Shown: positions 1-8,882 of the stretch, in pieces
How positions within the stretch are numbered: position 1 is the stretch's first letter
How the letters are laid out: each line of letters begins with the position of its first letter
Assembly: GCF_009668025.1 (NCBI RefSeq)
Contig: NZ_WJXZ01000004.1
Coordinates: 434,001 to 498,000 of the forward strand
Origin: Larkinella terrae
GTDB taxonomy: Bacteria > Bacteroidota > Bacteroidia > Cytophagales > Spirosomataceae
Direction of reading: 5' to 3'
DNA: 64,000 bases
Program-made: the position numbers and the translations under genes
The notes under the pieces: model-generated
The model's input: only the letters and a program-made list of their open reading frames with translations
Told to the model about the DNA's origin: nothing
Databases searched by the model: none

Positions 1-377
1 GGGTGTATCAGATAGAAAAAATCATTGAAAAACCCACACTGAGTGTCGCCGAACTCGAACTGCAGACGCCCGGTTTGCGGGCCGGTTATTACCTCTGTTT
101 TTTCGGCATGCACGTGTTTACACCTTCCATTTTTGGCATTTTACAGAAGTATATCGACCAAAGCAGTACCAACATTTTGCTGACCCCGGCTTTGCAGGAA
201 CTGGCCGAAACCGAAAATTACCTGGCACTGGAAGTCAAAGGAAACCGCTACGATTTAAGCCGGAAACATGGGCTGTTACGCGCCCAGATTGCATTGGGAT
301 TAGCGGGTGATGCCCACGGTGAAATCCTGTCGACAATGGTGGAATTATTGGCCGAAGCAAACAGCCGAACTGTCTGA
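1..377 (+). CDS. galU: UTP--glucose-1-phosphate uridylyltransferase-like protein, C-terminal part
   Basis: Only the last ~125 residues are inside the window; the frame is open to the left edge, so the GTG at base 3 is an internal Val rather than a start. The visible part has the GalU pattern: an 'EKPT' segment, 'GYYLCFFGMHVFTPSIFGIL', a 'LTPALQELAE' helix, and a C-terminal 'YDLSRKHGLLRAQIALGLAG' stretch. In the GalU family this region closes the nucleotidyltransferase fold and the sugar-phosphate site that makes UDP-glucose. The stop lies 3 bases before the next ATG, so it is probably translationally coupled to the large fusion gene that follows. Family assignment is fairly safe; substrate (glucose-1-P or another sugar-1-P) is inference. 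Confidence 0.72.
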   Translation, partial: VYQIEKIIEKPTLSVAELELQTPGLRAGYYLCFFGMHVFTPSIFGILQKYIDQSSTNILLTPALQELAETENYLALEVKGNRYDLSRKHGLLRAQIALGLAGDAHGEILSTMVELLAEANSRTV

Positions 378-380
378 TAT

Positions 381-3300
381 ATGAATGTTTTTATAGAAAC
401 CATTATCTCGACTGATCCCGCCAAACGCAACCGTTCTTTTTATGAAATAAGTCAGCGGCTTTCGGCAAAAGAGTTGCTGGGACTGTTGCGGGAACTGGAC
501 GAGTTTCGGAAGTCGACGCCCAATTTATACGATAAAGTCAGAGCCATTCTTTTCCTGTATGCGGGTTTCCGGTTTTTCCTGATGGAGTCGGCGGAAACGC
601 CACGGACCGGAAAAATTCCGTATGCCGGTTTTGAAGATTTGCTGGCCCGTCGGTTCGAACACGCCATCGCCACGTTTTTGCACGAACTGGATCAGCACGG
701 CCCGGATGCGGCTCTGTTCAGCGCGTTGGCCGAAAGTTACCACCATCTATCGTTTCAGATTCTGGCCGATCAGGTACGGAAAAGCGTGCGGTCGAGCAAA
801 GGAAATCAGTGGATGTTTCGGGTTGGGCACCGCGAAGAACACCCGATCCGGATTCATCCAGCATTACTGAAACGACCGGAAAATTCGCTCTTTTATCCTA
901 TTCTGCACGAACAGACGTCGGTGCGGATGGATTTGACCCACAGCGGCTGGTCGGATATTTTCTTCCTCGGGATGGATTATCCCGAAGGCGCGCGCGTAGT
1001 CAATATTTCCATTGATCTGGGCGTTTTCGGGCGCGATGCCGACATTCGGCCGCCGTTGAACTGCTACGTCCGCGTCATTCCCGACCCGGTTTTGCGTCTG
1101 ACCAGCATCGACCTCAATACTACAAAAGACATCGACGATTTAGCCGATTTGTTCAATTTCGGTAATGACTATTTAAGTCTGGTCAAAGCGGGTGTGATTG
1201 CCTCGGGGCTCATTCCCCCCTCGTTCGAAAACACAAACCAGTCGTTGCCAGATATTCTGTCGCGGATCGTAGCGCCGGGTATGGGCATCGAACTGGTGAC
1301 TAAAGTAAATGACATTCCGAAAGGCTCCCGGTTTGCGGTTTCGACCAACCTGCTGGGCTCGATTATCAGCTTGCTGATGCGGGCGACCAGCCAGACCCGG
1401 AATCTGGAAGGCGGTTTGGAAGAAAGCGAACGGCGGCTGGTGGCTTCGCGGGCCATTCTGGGCGAGTGGATTGGCGGTTCGGGCGGTGGCTGGCAGGATT
1501 CGGGTGGCGTCTGGCCCGGTATTAAAGCCATTCAGGGCACGTTTGCGCAGGAGGGCGATCCCGAATCGGGCATCAGTCGCGGAACGTTACTACCGCGTCA
1601 CCGGGTGTTGCAGGGCGAGGACATTCACCCGGAAATGGGCGAAAAAATCATGAATTCGCTCGTGCTGATGCACGGCGGAATGGCCTCCAACGTCGGCCCG
1701 ATTCTGGAAATGGTTACCGAGAAATACCTGCTCCGGGGCGATAAAGAGTGGAACGCCCGGCAGCAAACTAATCAGGTTTTCGACAATATCCTGGCTGCCA
1801 TCAAAGAAGGCGATATTCAGAAATTGGGGGCCAATACCGCCCGAAACTGGGAAGGCCCGATCAAAACGATCATTCCGTGGGCGTCCACTTACTTCACTGA
1901 ACAGATCATTTCCAAAGCAAAAACCGCCTTTGGCAACGACTACTACGGTTTTCTGATGCTCGGCGGAATGTCCGGGGGCGGAATGGGCATGTTTGTCAAT
2001 CCGGCGGGTTACGAGGATTACAAAATGAAAGTGCTCGACATTCTGCGGAAAACAAAGGCGGAATTGTCGGCGTCGTTGCCGTTTGCGATGGAACCGGTTG
2101 TCTACAACTGGAGTATCAATTACAAAGGCACCTGGGCGAATCTGAAAGAAGGAAGCGACGCGTTGATGCCGGAGCAATATTACGGGATTCACGTGTCGGA
2201 ACTGGTTCGCAAAGATCCCGCTTCGATTTCGTACATCCGGCGGGCCGAAATCGACTTGTTTACGACCTACTGCGAGAAAAATAACCTGGCATATCCGCTC
2301 CTGCGAACGATAATCAGTAATCTGTTCAAAGTTTCGGACCCGACTTCGCAGAGCAACCGCAGCGTAGAAAACGAAAAAGCGGATCGGATCAAGAAAGAAA
2401 ACGGTTTCGATTACATCCAGCACGAAGAGATTCGGGAAGATTTGCAGAAAGGCCGTATCGGTCTGTCGCGCAACCGCTTACCAGCCGAAACCAGCATTGA
2501 AGATGTGCAGCCGGGCGATCTTGTGCAGTTTGACGAACTTACTACCACCGCGGCAAAAACCGGTGAAGCGGCTATTCGGGGCGGGAAAGTGGCGGTTTTG
2601 AGTTTGGCCGCCGGTGTCGGCAGCCGCTGGACCAAAGGTGCGGGCGTTATCAAAGCCCTGAATCCGTTTGTGGAAATTGACGGCAAGCACCGCAGTTTTC
2701 TGGAAATCCATCTCGCCAAAACCCGGAAAGTGTCGGAAACGTACGGCGGCATGATTCCGCATCTGGTCGCAACCAGCTATCTGACGCACGAACCAATCCG
2801 GCGGACGCTGGAAGAAACCGGTAATTTTGGGTATTCGGGAGCGACGTATCTATCGCCGGGCCGGTCGATTGGGCAGCGGTATGTGCCGATGGAGCGCGAT
2901 CTGCGGTTTATGTGGGAAGAAATGCCGCAGGAAACCCTCGATGAAAACAAGCAGAAAGTGCGCGACGCCGTTCGTCAGACGATGATTGGCTGGGCCAAAT
3001 CGAAAGGCGAAGGCTCGGATTACGTCGATAACATCGCGGCACAGCGGTTTTCGCCGTTGGGCCACTGGTACGAAGTTTCCAATCTGCTCCGCAACGGTGT
3101 TCTGGCGCAATTGCTGGCCGACCAGCCGCAGGTTGAAACGATTGTTTTACACAATATCGATACCCTCGGAATGGACGTGGACCCGGCGGTTTTGGGACAT
3201 CACCTCGAATCGGGGAACATGCTGACGTTTGAAGTCGTGCCTCGTCGGATCGAAGATCGGGGGGGAGGGTTGACGCGCGTGAACGGTCACCTTCGGATGC

Positions 3301-3722
3301 TGGAAGGACTCGCGCAGCCGCGTGAAGAGGACGAGCTGAACCTGAGTTATTACAGTTCCAACACGACCTGGATCCAGATCGATCCGCTGTTGGCGCTGTT
3401 CGGTCTGACGCGGCAGGATTTGCAGGACGGCGACGAAGCCCGGCTGGCGAAGGCCGTCCGGAGCGTGGCTCACCGCATTCCGACCTATGTGACGATTAAA
3501 GACGTGAAATACCGCTGGGGCCACGGTCAGGAGGATATTTATCCGGTGGCGCAAATTGAAAAACTCTGGAGCGACATGTCGGCGCTGACCGACGTGCCGT
3601 GCGGGTATATTGCGGTTTCGCGGATGCGCGGGCAGCAGCTCAAAGATCCCGCTCAACTCGATGCCTGGGTCACCGACGGCAGCAAAGACTACATCGCCGG
3701 TTTGGGGACGTTTGACGTTTGA
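381..3722 (+). CDS. GHMP kinase-like / UDP-sugar pyrophosphorylase fusion protein
   Basis: A 1113-residue, apparently cytoplasmic fusion. Residues ~310-540 look like a GHMP kinase of the fucokinase/heptokinase branch: 'GGSGGGWQDSGGVWPGIKAI' near 364-383 and the closing glycine motif 'GGMSGGGMGMFVNP' near 527-540. Residues ~733-1110 look like a UDPGP-family nucleotidyltransferase with 'LSLAAGVGSRWTKGAG' and a following Lys-containing 'IKALNPF' loop. Residues 1-300 match nothing I recognise. The usual GHMP ATP loop (PxxxGLGSS) is replaced by 'PKGSRFAVSTN', so kinase activity is doubtful. A coupled kinase plus pyrophosphorylase would make a UDP- or GDP-sugar by salvage, as in the plant/Bacteroides FKP enzymes, but the order here is kinase first. 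It follows a GalU-like gene directly. Confidence 0.7.
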   Translation: MNVFIETIISTDPAKRNRSFYEISQRLSAKELLGLLRELDEFRKSTPNLYDKVRAILFLYAGFRFFLMESAETPRTGKIPYAGFEDLLARRFEHAIATFLHELDQHGPDAALFSALAESYHHLSFQILADQVRKSVRSSKGNQWMFRVGHREEHPIRIHPALLKRPENSLFYPILHEQTSVRMDLTHSGWSDIFFLGMDYPEGARVVNISIDLGVFGRDADIRPPLNCYVRVIPDPVLRLTSIDLNTTKDIDDLADLFNFGNDYLSLVKAGVIASGLIPPSFENTNQSLPDILSRIVAPGMGIELVTKVNDIPKGSRFAVSTNLLGSIISLLMRATSQTRNLEGGLEESERRLVASRAILGEWIGGSGGGWQDSGGVWPGIKAIQGTFAQEGDPESGISRGTLLPRHRVLQGEDIHPEMGEKIMNSLVLMHGGMASNVGPILEMVTEKYLLRGDKEWNARQQTNQVFDNILAAIKEGDIQKLGANTARNWEGPIKTIIPWASTYFTEQIISKAKTAFGNDYYGFLMLGGMSGGGMGMFVNPAGYEDYKMKVLDILRKTKAELSASLPFAMEPVVYNWSINYKGTWANLKEGSDALMPEQYYGIHVSELVRKDPASISYIRRAEIDLFTTYCEKNNLAYPLLRTIISNLFKVSDPTSQSNRSVENEKADRIKKENGFDYIQHEEIREDLQKGRIGLSRNRLPAETSIEDVQPGDLVQFDELTTTAAKTGEAAIRGGKVAVLSLAAGVGSRWTKGAGVIKALNPFVEIDGKHRSFLEIHLAKTRKVSETYGGMIPHLVATSYLTHEPIRRTLEETGNFGYSGATYLSPGRSIGQRYVPMERDLRFMWEEMPQETLDENKQKVRDAVRQTMIGWAKSKGEGSDYVDNIAAQRFSPLGHWYEVSNLLRNGVLAQLLADQPQVETIVLHNIDTLGMDVDPAVLGHHLESGNMLTFEVVPRRIEDRGGGLTRVNGHLRMLEGLAQPREEDELNLSYYSSNTTWIQIDPLLALFGLTRQDLQDGDEARLAKAVRSVAHRIPTYVTIKDVKYRWGHGQEDIYPVAQIEKLWSDMSALTDVPCGYIAVSRMRGQQLKDPAQLDAWVTDGSKDYIAGLGTFDV

Positions 3723-3920
3723 TGGTTGCGAATGGTTAAATGGTTCTGATGGTTAAATGGCTGGATGATTTTGATGGTTAAAATGGTTAAAAAATGGTTA
3801 CAGGGAGCAATGCCGCTCAAATTAATCATTCAACCATTTTTAACCATCAGAATCATTTAACCATTTTTAATTATCAGGACCATCCAGCCATTTAGTCATC
3901 CAAACCATCTTTAACCATAA
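3722..3920. repeat. large imperfect inverted repeat made of ATGGTTAAA-like units
   Basis: The gap between the fusion gene and gpmI is almost filled by a left half (about 3722-3801) rich in 'ATGGTTAAA' units and a right half (about 3828-3920) rich in the complementary 'TTTAACCAT'. The two halves are imperfect reverse complements around a ~27-base centre. Each half also carries a related 'AAATGGCTGGATG'/'CATCCAGCCATTT' block (about 3755-3767 and 3881-3893). RNA from either strand could fold into a long hairpin, so it may act as a terminator for the fusion gene. Confidence 0.75.
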
Positions 3921-3959
3921 AATAATGTCTTTTGCCGCTGATATTGTTAATTTCGAAGC

Positions 3960-5495
3960 ATGAACAAGAAAGTCATTTTGATGATTCTGGACGGCTGGGG
4001 AATTGCCCGAAAGATCGATGTATCGGCCATTGATGCCGCCAATACGCCATTTATTGATTCGCTGTATACGAAGTATTCACACAGCCAGCTCGAAGCCTCG
4101 GGCCTGGCCGTTGGTTTACCGGCGGGTCAGATGGGCAACTCCGAAGTAGGGCACATGAACCTCGGCGCGGGGCGAATTGTGTATCAGGATTTAGTGAAAA
4201 TCAACTTAGCGGTCGAACAGCATACCCTCGATAAAGAACCGGTTTTGCTGGATGCGCTGAATTATGCCAAAACCAACGGTAAAAAAGTCCATTTTATCGG
4301 GCTGGTGTCCGACGGCGGGGTGCACTCCCACATCGAACACCTGAAAGGATTGTGCACGGTGGCGCATGAACAGGGTTTGACGGATGTGTTCATCCACGCC
4401 TTTACCGACGGCCGCGATACCGACCCCAAAAGTGGCTACGGTTTTCTGGCCGATCTTGATAATCACCTGAAAACCAGTACGGGCCGGATTGCCACGATCA
4501 TCGGGCGGTATTACGCCATGGACCGCGACAACCGCTGGGAACGCGTCAAGCTGGCGTACGATGCGATGGTGAAAGGCGTTGGCCACGACACCTGCGAGGT
4601 GGGCGGTGAATTGTCGGCCATTCATAAATCGTACGAAGAAGGTGTCACCGACGAGTTTATCAAGCCGATCATCGTAACGAATCCCGATGGCAGTCCGCTG
4701 ACGACGATTCAGGATGGCGACGTGGTGCTTTGTTTCAATTTCCGCACCGACCGGGGCCGTGAAATCACGCTGGCGCTCAGCCAACGCGATTATCCGGAGC
4801 AGGATATGAAGAAATTGAATCTGTATTACGTCACGCTGACCAATTACGACAACGAATTTGTGGGCGTAAAAGTCATTTACGACAAAGATAACCTGACGAG
4901 TACGCTCGGCGAAGTGGTTTCGAAAGCGGGTAAAAAACAGATTCGGATTGCCGAAACCGAGAAATATCCGCACGTAACGTTCTTCTTTTCCGGGGGGCGC
5001 GAAGACGTGTTCGAAGGCGAAAGCCGCTTGCTGTGTCCTTCGCCCAAAGTGGCAACCTACGACCTGAAACCGGAAATGAGCGCGTTTGACATCCGCGACG
5101 CCATTATTCCGGAACTGGAGCGCGAACAGGTTGATTTCGTCTGTCTGAACTTTGCCAATACCGATATGGTGGGGCATACGGGCGTTTTTTCGGCCGTCGT
5201 AAAAGCCGCCGAAACCGTTGACCAATGCGCGCAGGCCGTGATTACCACGGCGCTGGCCCACGGTTATTCAACCATTGTGATTGCCGACCACGGGAATGCC
5301 GACTACATGATCAACGAAGATGGCTCGCCCAATACCGCTCACACGACCAACCCGGTTCCGTGTATTCTGGTCGATGACAATTTCCATCCGAAGCTCAACA
5401 ACGGCGTTCTGGCCGACATTGCCCCCACGATCCTGCAACTGATGGGCATCGAACAACCCGCCGTGATGACGGGCCACAGTTTGATTGCGGAATAG
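3960..5495 (+). CDS. gpmI: 2,3-bisphosphoglycerate-independent phosphoglycerate mutase
   Basis: Interconverts 3- and 2-phosphoglycerate in glycolysis and gluconeogenesis through a phosphoserine intermediate. It is cytosolic and needs divalent metal (Mn). The 511-residue length is typical. Metal-site motif 'LDGWG' sits at residues 10-14, the phospho-acceptor Ser is Ser61 in 'MGNSEVGHMN', and the late metal motifs 'NFANTDMVGHTG' and 'DHGNADYM' are intact. It stands alone, flanked by inverted repeats on both sides, and so is probably a single-gene transcript. No odd features. Confidence 0.97.
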   Translation: MNKKVILMILDGWGIARKIDVSAIDAANTPFIDSLYTKYSHSQLEASGLAVGLPAGQMGNSEVGHMNLGAGRIVYQDLVKINLAVEQHTLDKEPVLLDALNYAKTNGKKVHFIGLVSDGGVHSHIEHLKGLCTVAHEQGLTDVFIHAFTDGRDTDPKSGYGFLADLDNHLKTSTGRIATIIGRYYAMDRDNRWERVKLAYDAMVKGVGHDTCEVGGELSAIHKSYEEGVTDEFIKPIIVTNPDGSPLTTIQDGDVVLCFNFRTDRGREITLALSQRDYPEQDMKKLNLYYVTLTNYDNEFVGVKVIYDKDNLTSTLGEVVSKAGKKQIRIAETEKYPHVTFFFSGGREDVFEGESRLLCPSPKVATYDLKPEMSAFDIRDAIIPELEREQVDFVCLNFANTDMVGHTGVFSAVVKAAETVDQCAQAVITTALAHGYSTIVIADHGNADYMINEDGSPNTAHTTNPVPCILVDDNFHPKLNNGVLADIAPTILQLMGIEQPAVMTGHSLIAE

Positions 5496-5579
5496 AGTAA
5501 AATAGAGTAAAGAGATGAGAAGTGAGACAAGAGATGGTTACCGGTTTTTAGTCTCTCGTCTCACTTCTCTCTTCTTTGT
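5491..5579. terminator. inverted repeat after gpmI (terminator-like)
   Basis: A duplicated 10-mer 'AATAGAGTAA' (5491-5510) leads into a left arm near 5510-5536 and a right arm near 5550-5578; these are imperfect complements with core 'AGAAGTGAGAC' / 'GTCTCACTTCT'. Purine-rich on one side, pyrimidine-rich on the other. Likely ends gpmI transcription. Confidence 0.6.
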
Positions 5580-5640
5580 TCTCAACAAAACTTTTCGACT
5601 CGGGTTGGTGTTCGCCAACTGGGTAACAAGCAGTGTACGC

Positions 5641-5673
5641 CCCCTGATTGGAAAGTCAGGGGTTATTTTTTAT
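5641..5673 (+). terminator. short hairpin plus T-tract ahead of lipoprotein gene
   Basis: Stem CCCCTGA (5641-5647) pairs with TCAGGGG (5656-5662), followed by TTATTTTTTAT. It looks like an intrinsic terminator, yet it ends only ~15 bases before the ATG of the next gene, so it could instead be a leader attenuator. Confidence 0.5.
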
Positions 5674-5677
5674 CAGG

Positions 5678-6253
5678 ATGAAATTTAGTTACGGAATTGT
5701 TATTGTTCTGGGGATGGCCGCCTGTTCCAATCCGACCAAGGAAGCACCCGCCGGGACTTACTACGACCTGAAGTCGTATATCGAGCGGCAAATCAGCCAG
5801 TTGCAGAAACAACAGCCTACGGTGGTGAAACAGGCCGGTTTTGGTGATGACAAGGAACGGCAAACGACGAAAACCATCGACTGGAGTCGCGAGCTGGATT
5901 TGTTTCTGCAAGCGGATATCAATAAACAGGCGTATCAGTCCAGTTACCAGAAAAACCGCCCGGATTCGCTGACGTACGAATACGTTTTGAAACCGGGTGA
6001 AAACCTGCCGGTTAAGCAATTGCGCGTCGAACTGGACTCGGTTACCCGCCAACCCCGGCTGGTGAAAGCGACGTTACGAACGAAGAACTCCCTCTACGAA
6101 TCGGAGCGAAACGTCTGGCTGGAAAGCAACAAAGGGGCCATCAAACATTATCACATCGAAGGATTTCAGCAACTGGCCTGGCTGGATGCCAAGCGGTTTT
6201 TGATTGACGGGGAGATAACGCCGTTCAGTGAAAAAACGTTAATTTGGAAATAA
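5678..6253 (+). CDS. predicted lipoprotein of unknown function
   Basis: 191 residues. The ATG at 5678 is preferred over an upstream in-frame TTG (5648), because it gives a compact signal peptide ending in the lipobox 'GMAAC' with Cys16 as the lipidation site. The rest is soluble and charged with no motif I can name; several beta-strand-like segments follow ('TYEYVLKPGENLPVKQLRVELDS'). Expected in the outer or inner membrane facing the periplasm. The gene is isolated between hairpins. Function unknown. Confidence 0.7.
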   Translation: MKFSYGIVIVLGMAACSNPTKEAPAGTYYDLKSYIERQISQLQKQQPTVVKQAGFGDDKERQTTKTIDWSRELDLFLQADINKQAYQSSYQKNRPDSLTYEYVLKPGENLPVKQLRVELDSVTRQPRLVKATLRTKNSLYESERNVWLESNKGAIKHYHIEGFQQLAWLDAKRFLIDGEITPFSEKTLIWK

Positions 6254-6275
6254 TTAAACGTATAAAGCGATGTAA

Positions 6276-6506
6276 CTAACACTGAAAGCGCCAACTGATT
6301 CTTTAGATACTGGTTTTTTGGAGGCTATTAAAGAACGCTTTGGGAAAAAGGAAGTTGAAATAACCGTAAAGGAAGTAGAAAATAATAAGCCTGTCGATCA
6401 GAAAGAACTCTTTCGAACGATGGAAGAGCTGCGTGAGCGATTTAAAGACATATATGTATATCCTAGTTTAAATCTTTCTGATTTGGCAAATGAAGTTAAT
6501 TTGTGA
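6276..6506 (+). pseudogene. small antitoxin-like ORF with a damaged start
   Basis: The open frame runs from just after a TAA at 6273-6275 to a TGA at 6504-6506 and contains no ATG. It would read 'LTLKAPTDSLDTGFLEAIKERFG' then 'KKEVEITVKEVENN', ending in a short charged tail. This layout (two strand-like stretches around 'FLEAIKERF', ~65-75 residues) resembles small orphan antitoxin-type proteins common in Cytophagales; that resemblance is from memory. An ATG at 6270-6272 lies in frame but is followed at once by TAA, so a small indel or point change may have broken the start. TTG (6318) or CTG (6282) starts are possible. No toxin gene lies next to it. Remnant is my best reading. Confidence 0.4.
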
Positions 6507-6550
6507 TTAATTGATTCAGATTAAATAACCGACAAAATCGCTATTTATTA

Positions 6551-6635
6551 GCCCCCGGTTGAAACCGGGGGCGCCAAATAAAACCCGAATTGATAGCCGT
6601 TTTAACGGTTTTCTAGGCATGGAAACCGTTAAAAC
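6551..6635. terminator. two hairpins between antitoxin-like ORF and TPM gene
   Basis: First hairpin: GCCCCCGGTT (6551-6560) with AACCGGGGGC (6563-6572), perfect 10-bp arms and a two-base loop. Second: GTTTTAACGGTTT (6599-6611) with AAACCGTTAAAAC (6623-6635), perfect 13-bp arms. They sit between converging genes and could stop transcription from both sides. Confidence 0.6.
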
Positions 6636-6710
6636 CCTTCATTTGTCGGGTTATTTTCGCTTTCCCACAGCTGAAGCAGTGGGCTGATAGAAGGTATTTC
6701 GACGGATTCT

Positions 6711-7523
6711 TTAATAATCCCCGCCAGCGCCACCACCACCGAAGCTGCCGCCCCCAAAACCGCCGAAGCTGCTGCCTCCGCCACCACCTCCTCCGCCCCA
6801 ATTACCGGACGAGCTGCCCCAGCCGGAAAAGGTGGACGTCGGGAAGGGAACCGGAAAGAATCCGCCACCCCGGTTTCGGTTGCTGCCGCCACCGCCCCGG
6901 TTCCGGCTGATCCAGATAATGACAACGATGATCACGAAAATGATAAGGAAGAAGATAATTCCGTCCCCGGCATCGCCATCGTCGGACGCGTCGGCTTTGA
7001 ATTCACCGCTGGCGCGCTGGATGATTTCGGTCGTTGCTTCGTCTAAACCCGCGTACCATTCTTCCTTCTTAAAGTGCGGAGCGATAATCTGACTGACAAT
7101 CCGCTTGGAAATGGCGTCGGTAATGGCGCCTTCCAGGCCGTAGCCCGTCGCAATAAACACTTTGCGGGTGGAAGGTACCCAGGTCAGAACCAGGCCGTTA
7201 TTCTGCCCTTTCTGCCCCACGCCCCACTTCCGGCCCACCTGAAAACTGAAATCACCAATCGGGTAGGGCTCGGTCGATTTGACAATCAGAATGACGATCT
7301 GAGTGGAGGTCGAGTCGTTATAAACCCGCAGTTTTTCTTCCAGTCTCGCCCGCTCATCCGGTTGCAGAATGCCGACGTAATCATTCACCAGACGCTGCGG
7401 ATTGGGTTTGTCCGGAATGACATCATCCTGTCCGTACGTCTGAAAAGCAAAGACGGCAAAAAGAAGAATCAACAGAATTCGAACCGGTAGGGCAATGCGA
7501 TATGTGACGAAGGAAAGATTCAT
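6711..7523 (-). CDS. TPM-domain membrane protein with glycine-rich tail
   Basis: 270 residues: a signal peptide/helix (~10-30), a TPM (TLP18.3/Psb32/MOLO-1, formerly DUF477) domain at ~38-170 ('VNDYVGILQPDERARLEEKL', 'STQIVILIVKST'), a strong transmembrane helix ~190-205, then a cytoplasmic or exposed tail that is almost only Gly/Ser/Phe. TPM proteins of this YgcG type are linked to membrane-protein quality control or phosphatase activity, and are very often found with LemA. Here it is third in a lemA-TPM-TPM operon and abuts the previous stop with no gap. The low-complexity tail is usual for the family. Confidence 0.85.
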   Translation of the reverse strand: MNLSFVTYRIALPVRILLILLFAVFAFQTYGQDDVIPDKPNPQRLVNDYVGILQPDERARLEEKLRVYNDSTSTQIVILIVKSTEPYPIGDFSFQVGRKWGVGQKGQNNGLVLTWVPSTRKVFIATGYGLEGAITDAISKRIVSQIIAPHFKKEEWYAGLDEATTEIIQRASGEFKADASDDGDAGDGIIFFLIIFVIIVVIIWISRNRGGGGSNRNRGGGFFPVPFPTSTFSGWGSSSGNWGGGGGGGGSSFGGFGGGSFGGGGAGGDY

Positions 7524-7958
7524 TTAGTGTGAAATTTCGTCGGAAAGCTCGTTGGTATCATCATCCAATCGAGGAAAATACTGCCGTAATTGCTGGCCTG
7601 CGCGCTCGATTCCCAGACAAAAACCGGTCGTAAACCGGCCGTTGCGGAAATTCTCGCGCATGACCTCTTTGGTGGTTTCCCAAAAATCCTTGGGAACAAC
7701 CCGGTCGATGCCTTCGTCGCCCAGTACGGCAAACTTCCGGTCGTCGGTGGCCAGGTAAAACAGCACGCCGTTCCGCTGGGCGGTTTGATCCATGTTCAGT
7801 TGCCGGAAAACCTGCACCGCCCGCTCGATGACATCGGGAGTCGGACAAAGCAGTTCAATGTGAACCCGGATTTCGCCCGAGGTTTCCAGTTCAGCCGACC
7901 GAATCGCCTGAATGATCTCCTGCTGCTCTTCGGCAGTGAAAAGGTTGATTGCGGACAT
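7524..7958 (-). CDS. soluble TPM-domain protein
   Basis: 144 residues consisting of little more than a TPM domain ('MSAINLFTAEEQQEIIQAI' then 'ELETSGEIRVHIELLC'), lacking both signal peptide and membrane helix, so probably cytoplasmic. Second gene of the lemA operon; its stop directly abuts the start of the membrane-bound TPM gene. Having one soluble and one anchored TPM protein beside LemA is a recurrent arrangement in Bacteroidota (known context). Biochemical role not established. Confidence 0.82.
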   Translation of the reverse strand: MSAINLFTAEEQQEIIQAIRSAELETSGEIRVHIELLCPTPDVIERAVQVFRQLNMDQTAQRNGVLFYLATDDRKFAVLGDEGIDRVVPKDFWETTKEVMRENFRNGRFTTGFCLGIERAGQQLRQYFPRLDDDTNELSDEISH

Positions 7959-7972
7959 GAAAGGAATGACGG

Positions 7973-8031
7973 ATTATGAACGATGAGTGATGAATTAGGA
8001 ATGAAGTGTCGGAACATACATCGTTCATAAT
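7973..8031. repeat. inverted repeat inside the lemA operon
   Basis: Perfect 13-bp arms ATTATGAACGATG (7973-7985) and CATCGTTCATAAT (8019-8031) in the 87-base gap between lemA and the soluble TPM gene. Could give partial termination or protect the lemA 3' end. Confidence 0.6.
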
Positions 8032-8045
8032 TCATCACCCACCAT

Positions 8046-8627
8046 TTAAAACTGAACCGTTGGGGCGTTTTGGGCGGCTTGTGAGGCTTCGAAGAACCCT
8101 TTGGGCGAGAAACCGAAAATGCCCGCGAAAATGTTGGCCGGGAACGTACGTACGGAAACGTTGTAGTCTTTCACGGCCGCGTTAAAGTCGTTCCGCGCTA
8201 CCGTAATGCGGTTTTCGGTCCCTTCCAGCTGCGACTGTAGTTCGGAGAAGTTCTGGGTGGCTTTCAACTGCGGGTAGTTTTCGGATACGGCCAGCAGGCG
8301 CGATAAGGTACCGCTCAACTGATCCTGCGCAGCCTGGAATTTCTGAACATTTTCGGGCGTCAGCTGATCTGCACTTAACTGAACGCTGGTAGCTTTCGAA
8401 CGGGCTTCCATGACGGCCGTCAGCGTGCTTTTCTCAAAATTAGCGGCCCCTTTGACGGTGTTGACCAGGTTCGGAATCAGGTCGGCCCGGCGTTGGTACT
8501 GGGCCTGCACCTGCGCCCATTTTTCGCCGACGTTCGCGTCTTTTCCAACAATACCGTTATATGTGCTGCATCCGAAGAAACCAAAAATCAGAGCAATGAC
8601 GATGACAATAATAAGACCTTTTGACAT
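8046..8627 (-). CDS. lemA: LemA family protein
   Basis: 193 residues with an N-terminal membrane anchor ('GLIIVIVIALIFGFFGC', with a lipobox-like Cys) and the LemA core of long helices: 'VGEKWAQVQAQYQRRADLIP', 'NLVNTVKGAANFE', then a second half with 'YPQLKATQNFSELQSQLEGT' and 'ENRITVARNDFN'. LemA proteins are membrane-anchored helical-bundle proteins whose molecular job is unclear. First gene of the operon with two TPM proteins, which supports a joint envelope role. Confidence 0.93.
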   Translation of the reverse strand: MSKGLIIVIVIALIFGFFGCSTYNGIVGKDANVGEKWAQVQAQYQRRADLIPNLVNTVKGAANFEKSTLTAVMEARSKATSVQLSADQLTPENVQKFQAAQDQLSGTLSRLLAVSENYPQLKATQNFSELQSQLEGTENRITVARNDFNAAVKDYNVSVRTFPANIFAGIFGFSPKGFFEASQAAQNAPTVQF

Positions 8628-8882
8628 GGTTGTGTGTAGGTTAATGTGTTAGCAAAGATCATCAAAACCGGATCGGTATCGTGAAAATTTACAGGATCGG
8701 ACGCTTTTGGCCGTAATTCATTCGCCGGGGTTGATGATTGGAAACCGGTACGGTTTTGCAAAAAGCGGTTTGGATCAATAACTGATTACTTCCACGAATT
8801 GATTGGTAAATTAGTAAAAATCTTGTTGTAACGCCGTTATTTAGCGGGTTACTCCAATGGGTAGACTTTAATTACTGGAAAT

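Noticed and set aside
1590-2423. 277-residue open frame antisense to the GHMP/UDPGP fusion
   Set aside because: It mirrors a strongly coding frame, has no start context or recognisable domain, and its composition is that of an antisense shadow. The same holds for long antisense frames at 4206-5261, 32945-34156 and 39858-41177.
3722-3920. Possible CRISPR or minisatellite array
   Set aside because: The ATGGTTAAA units are degenerate and short, have no regular spacers, and the second half is the reverse complement of the first, so an inverted repeat explains it better. No cas gene is present.
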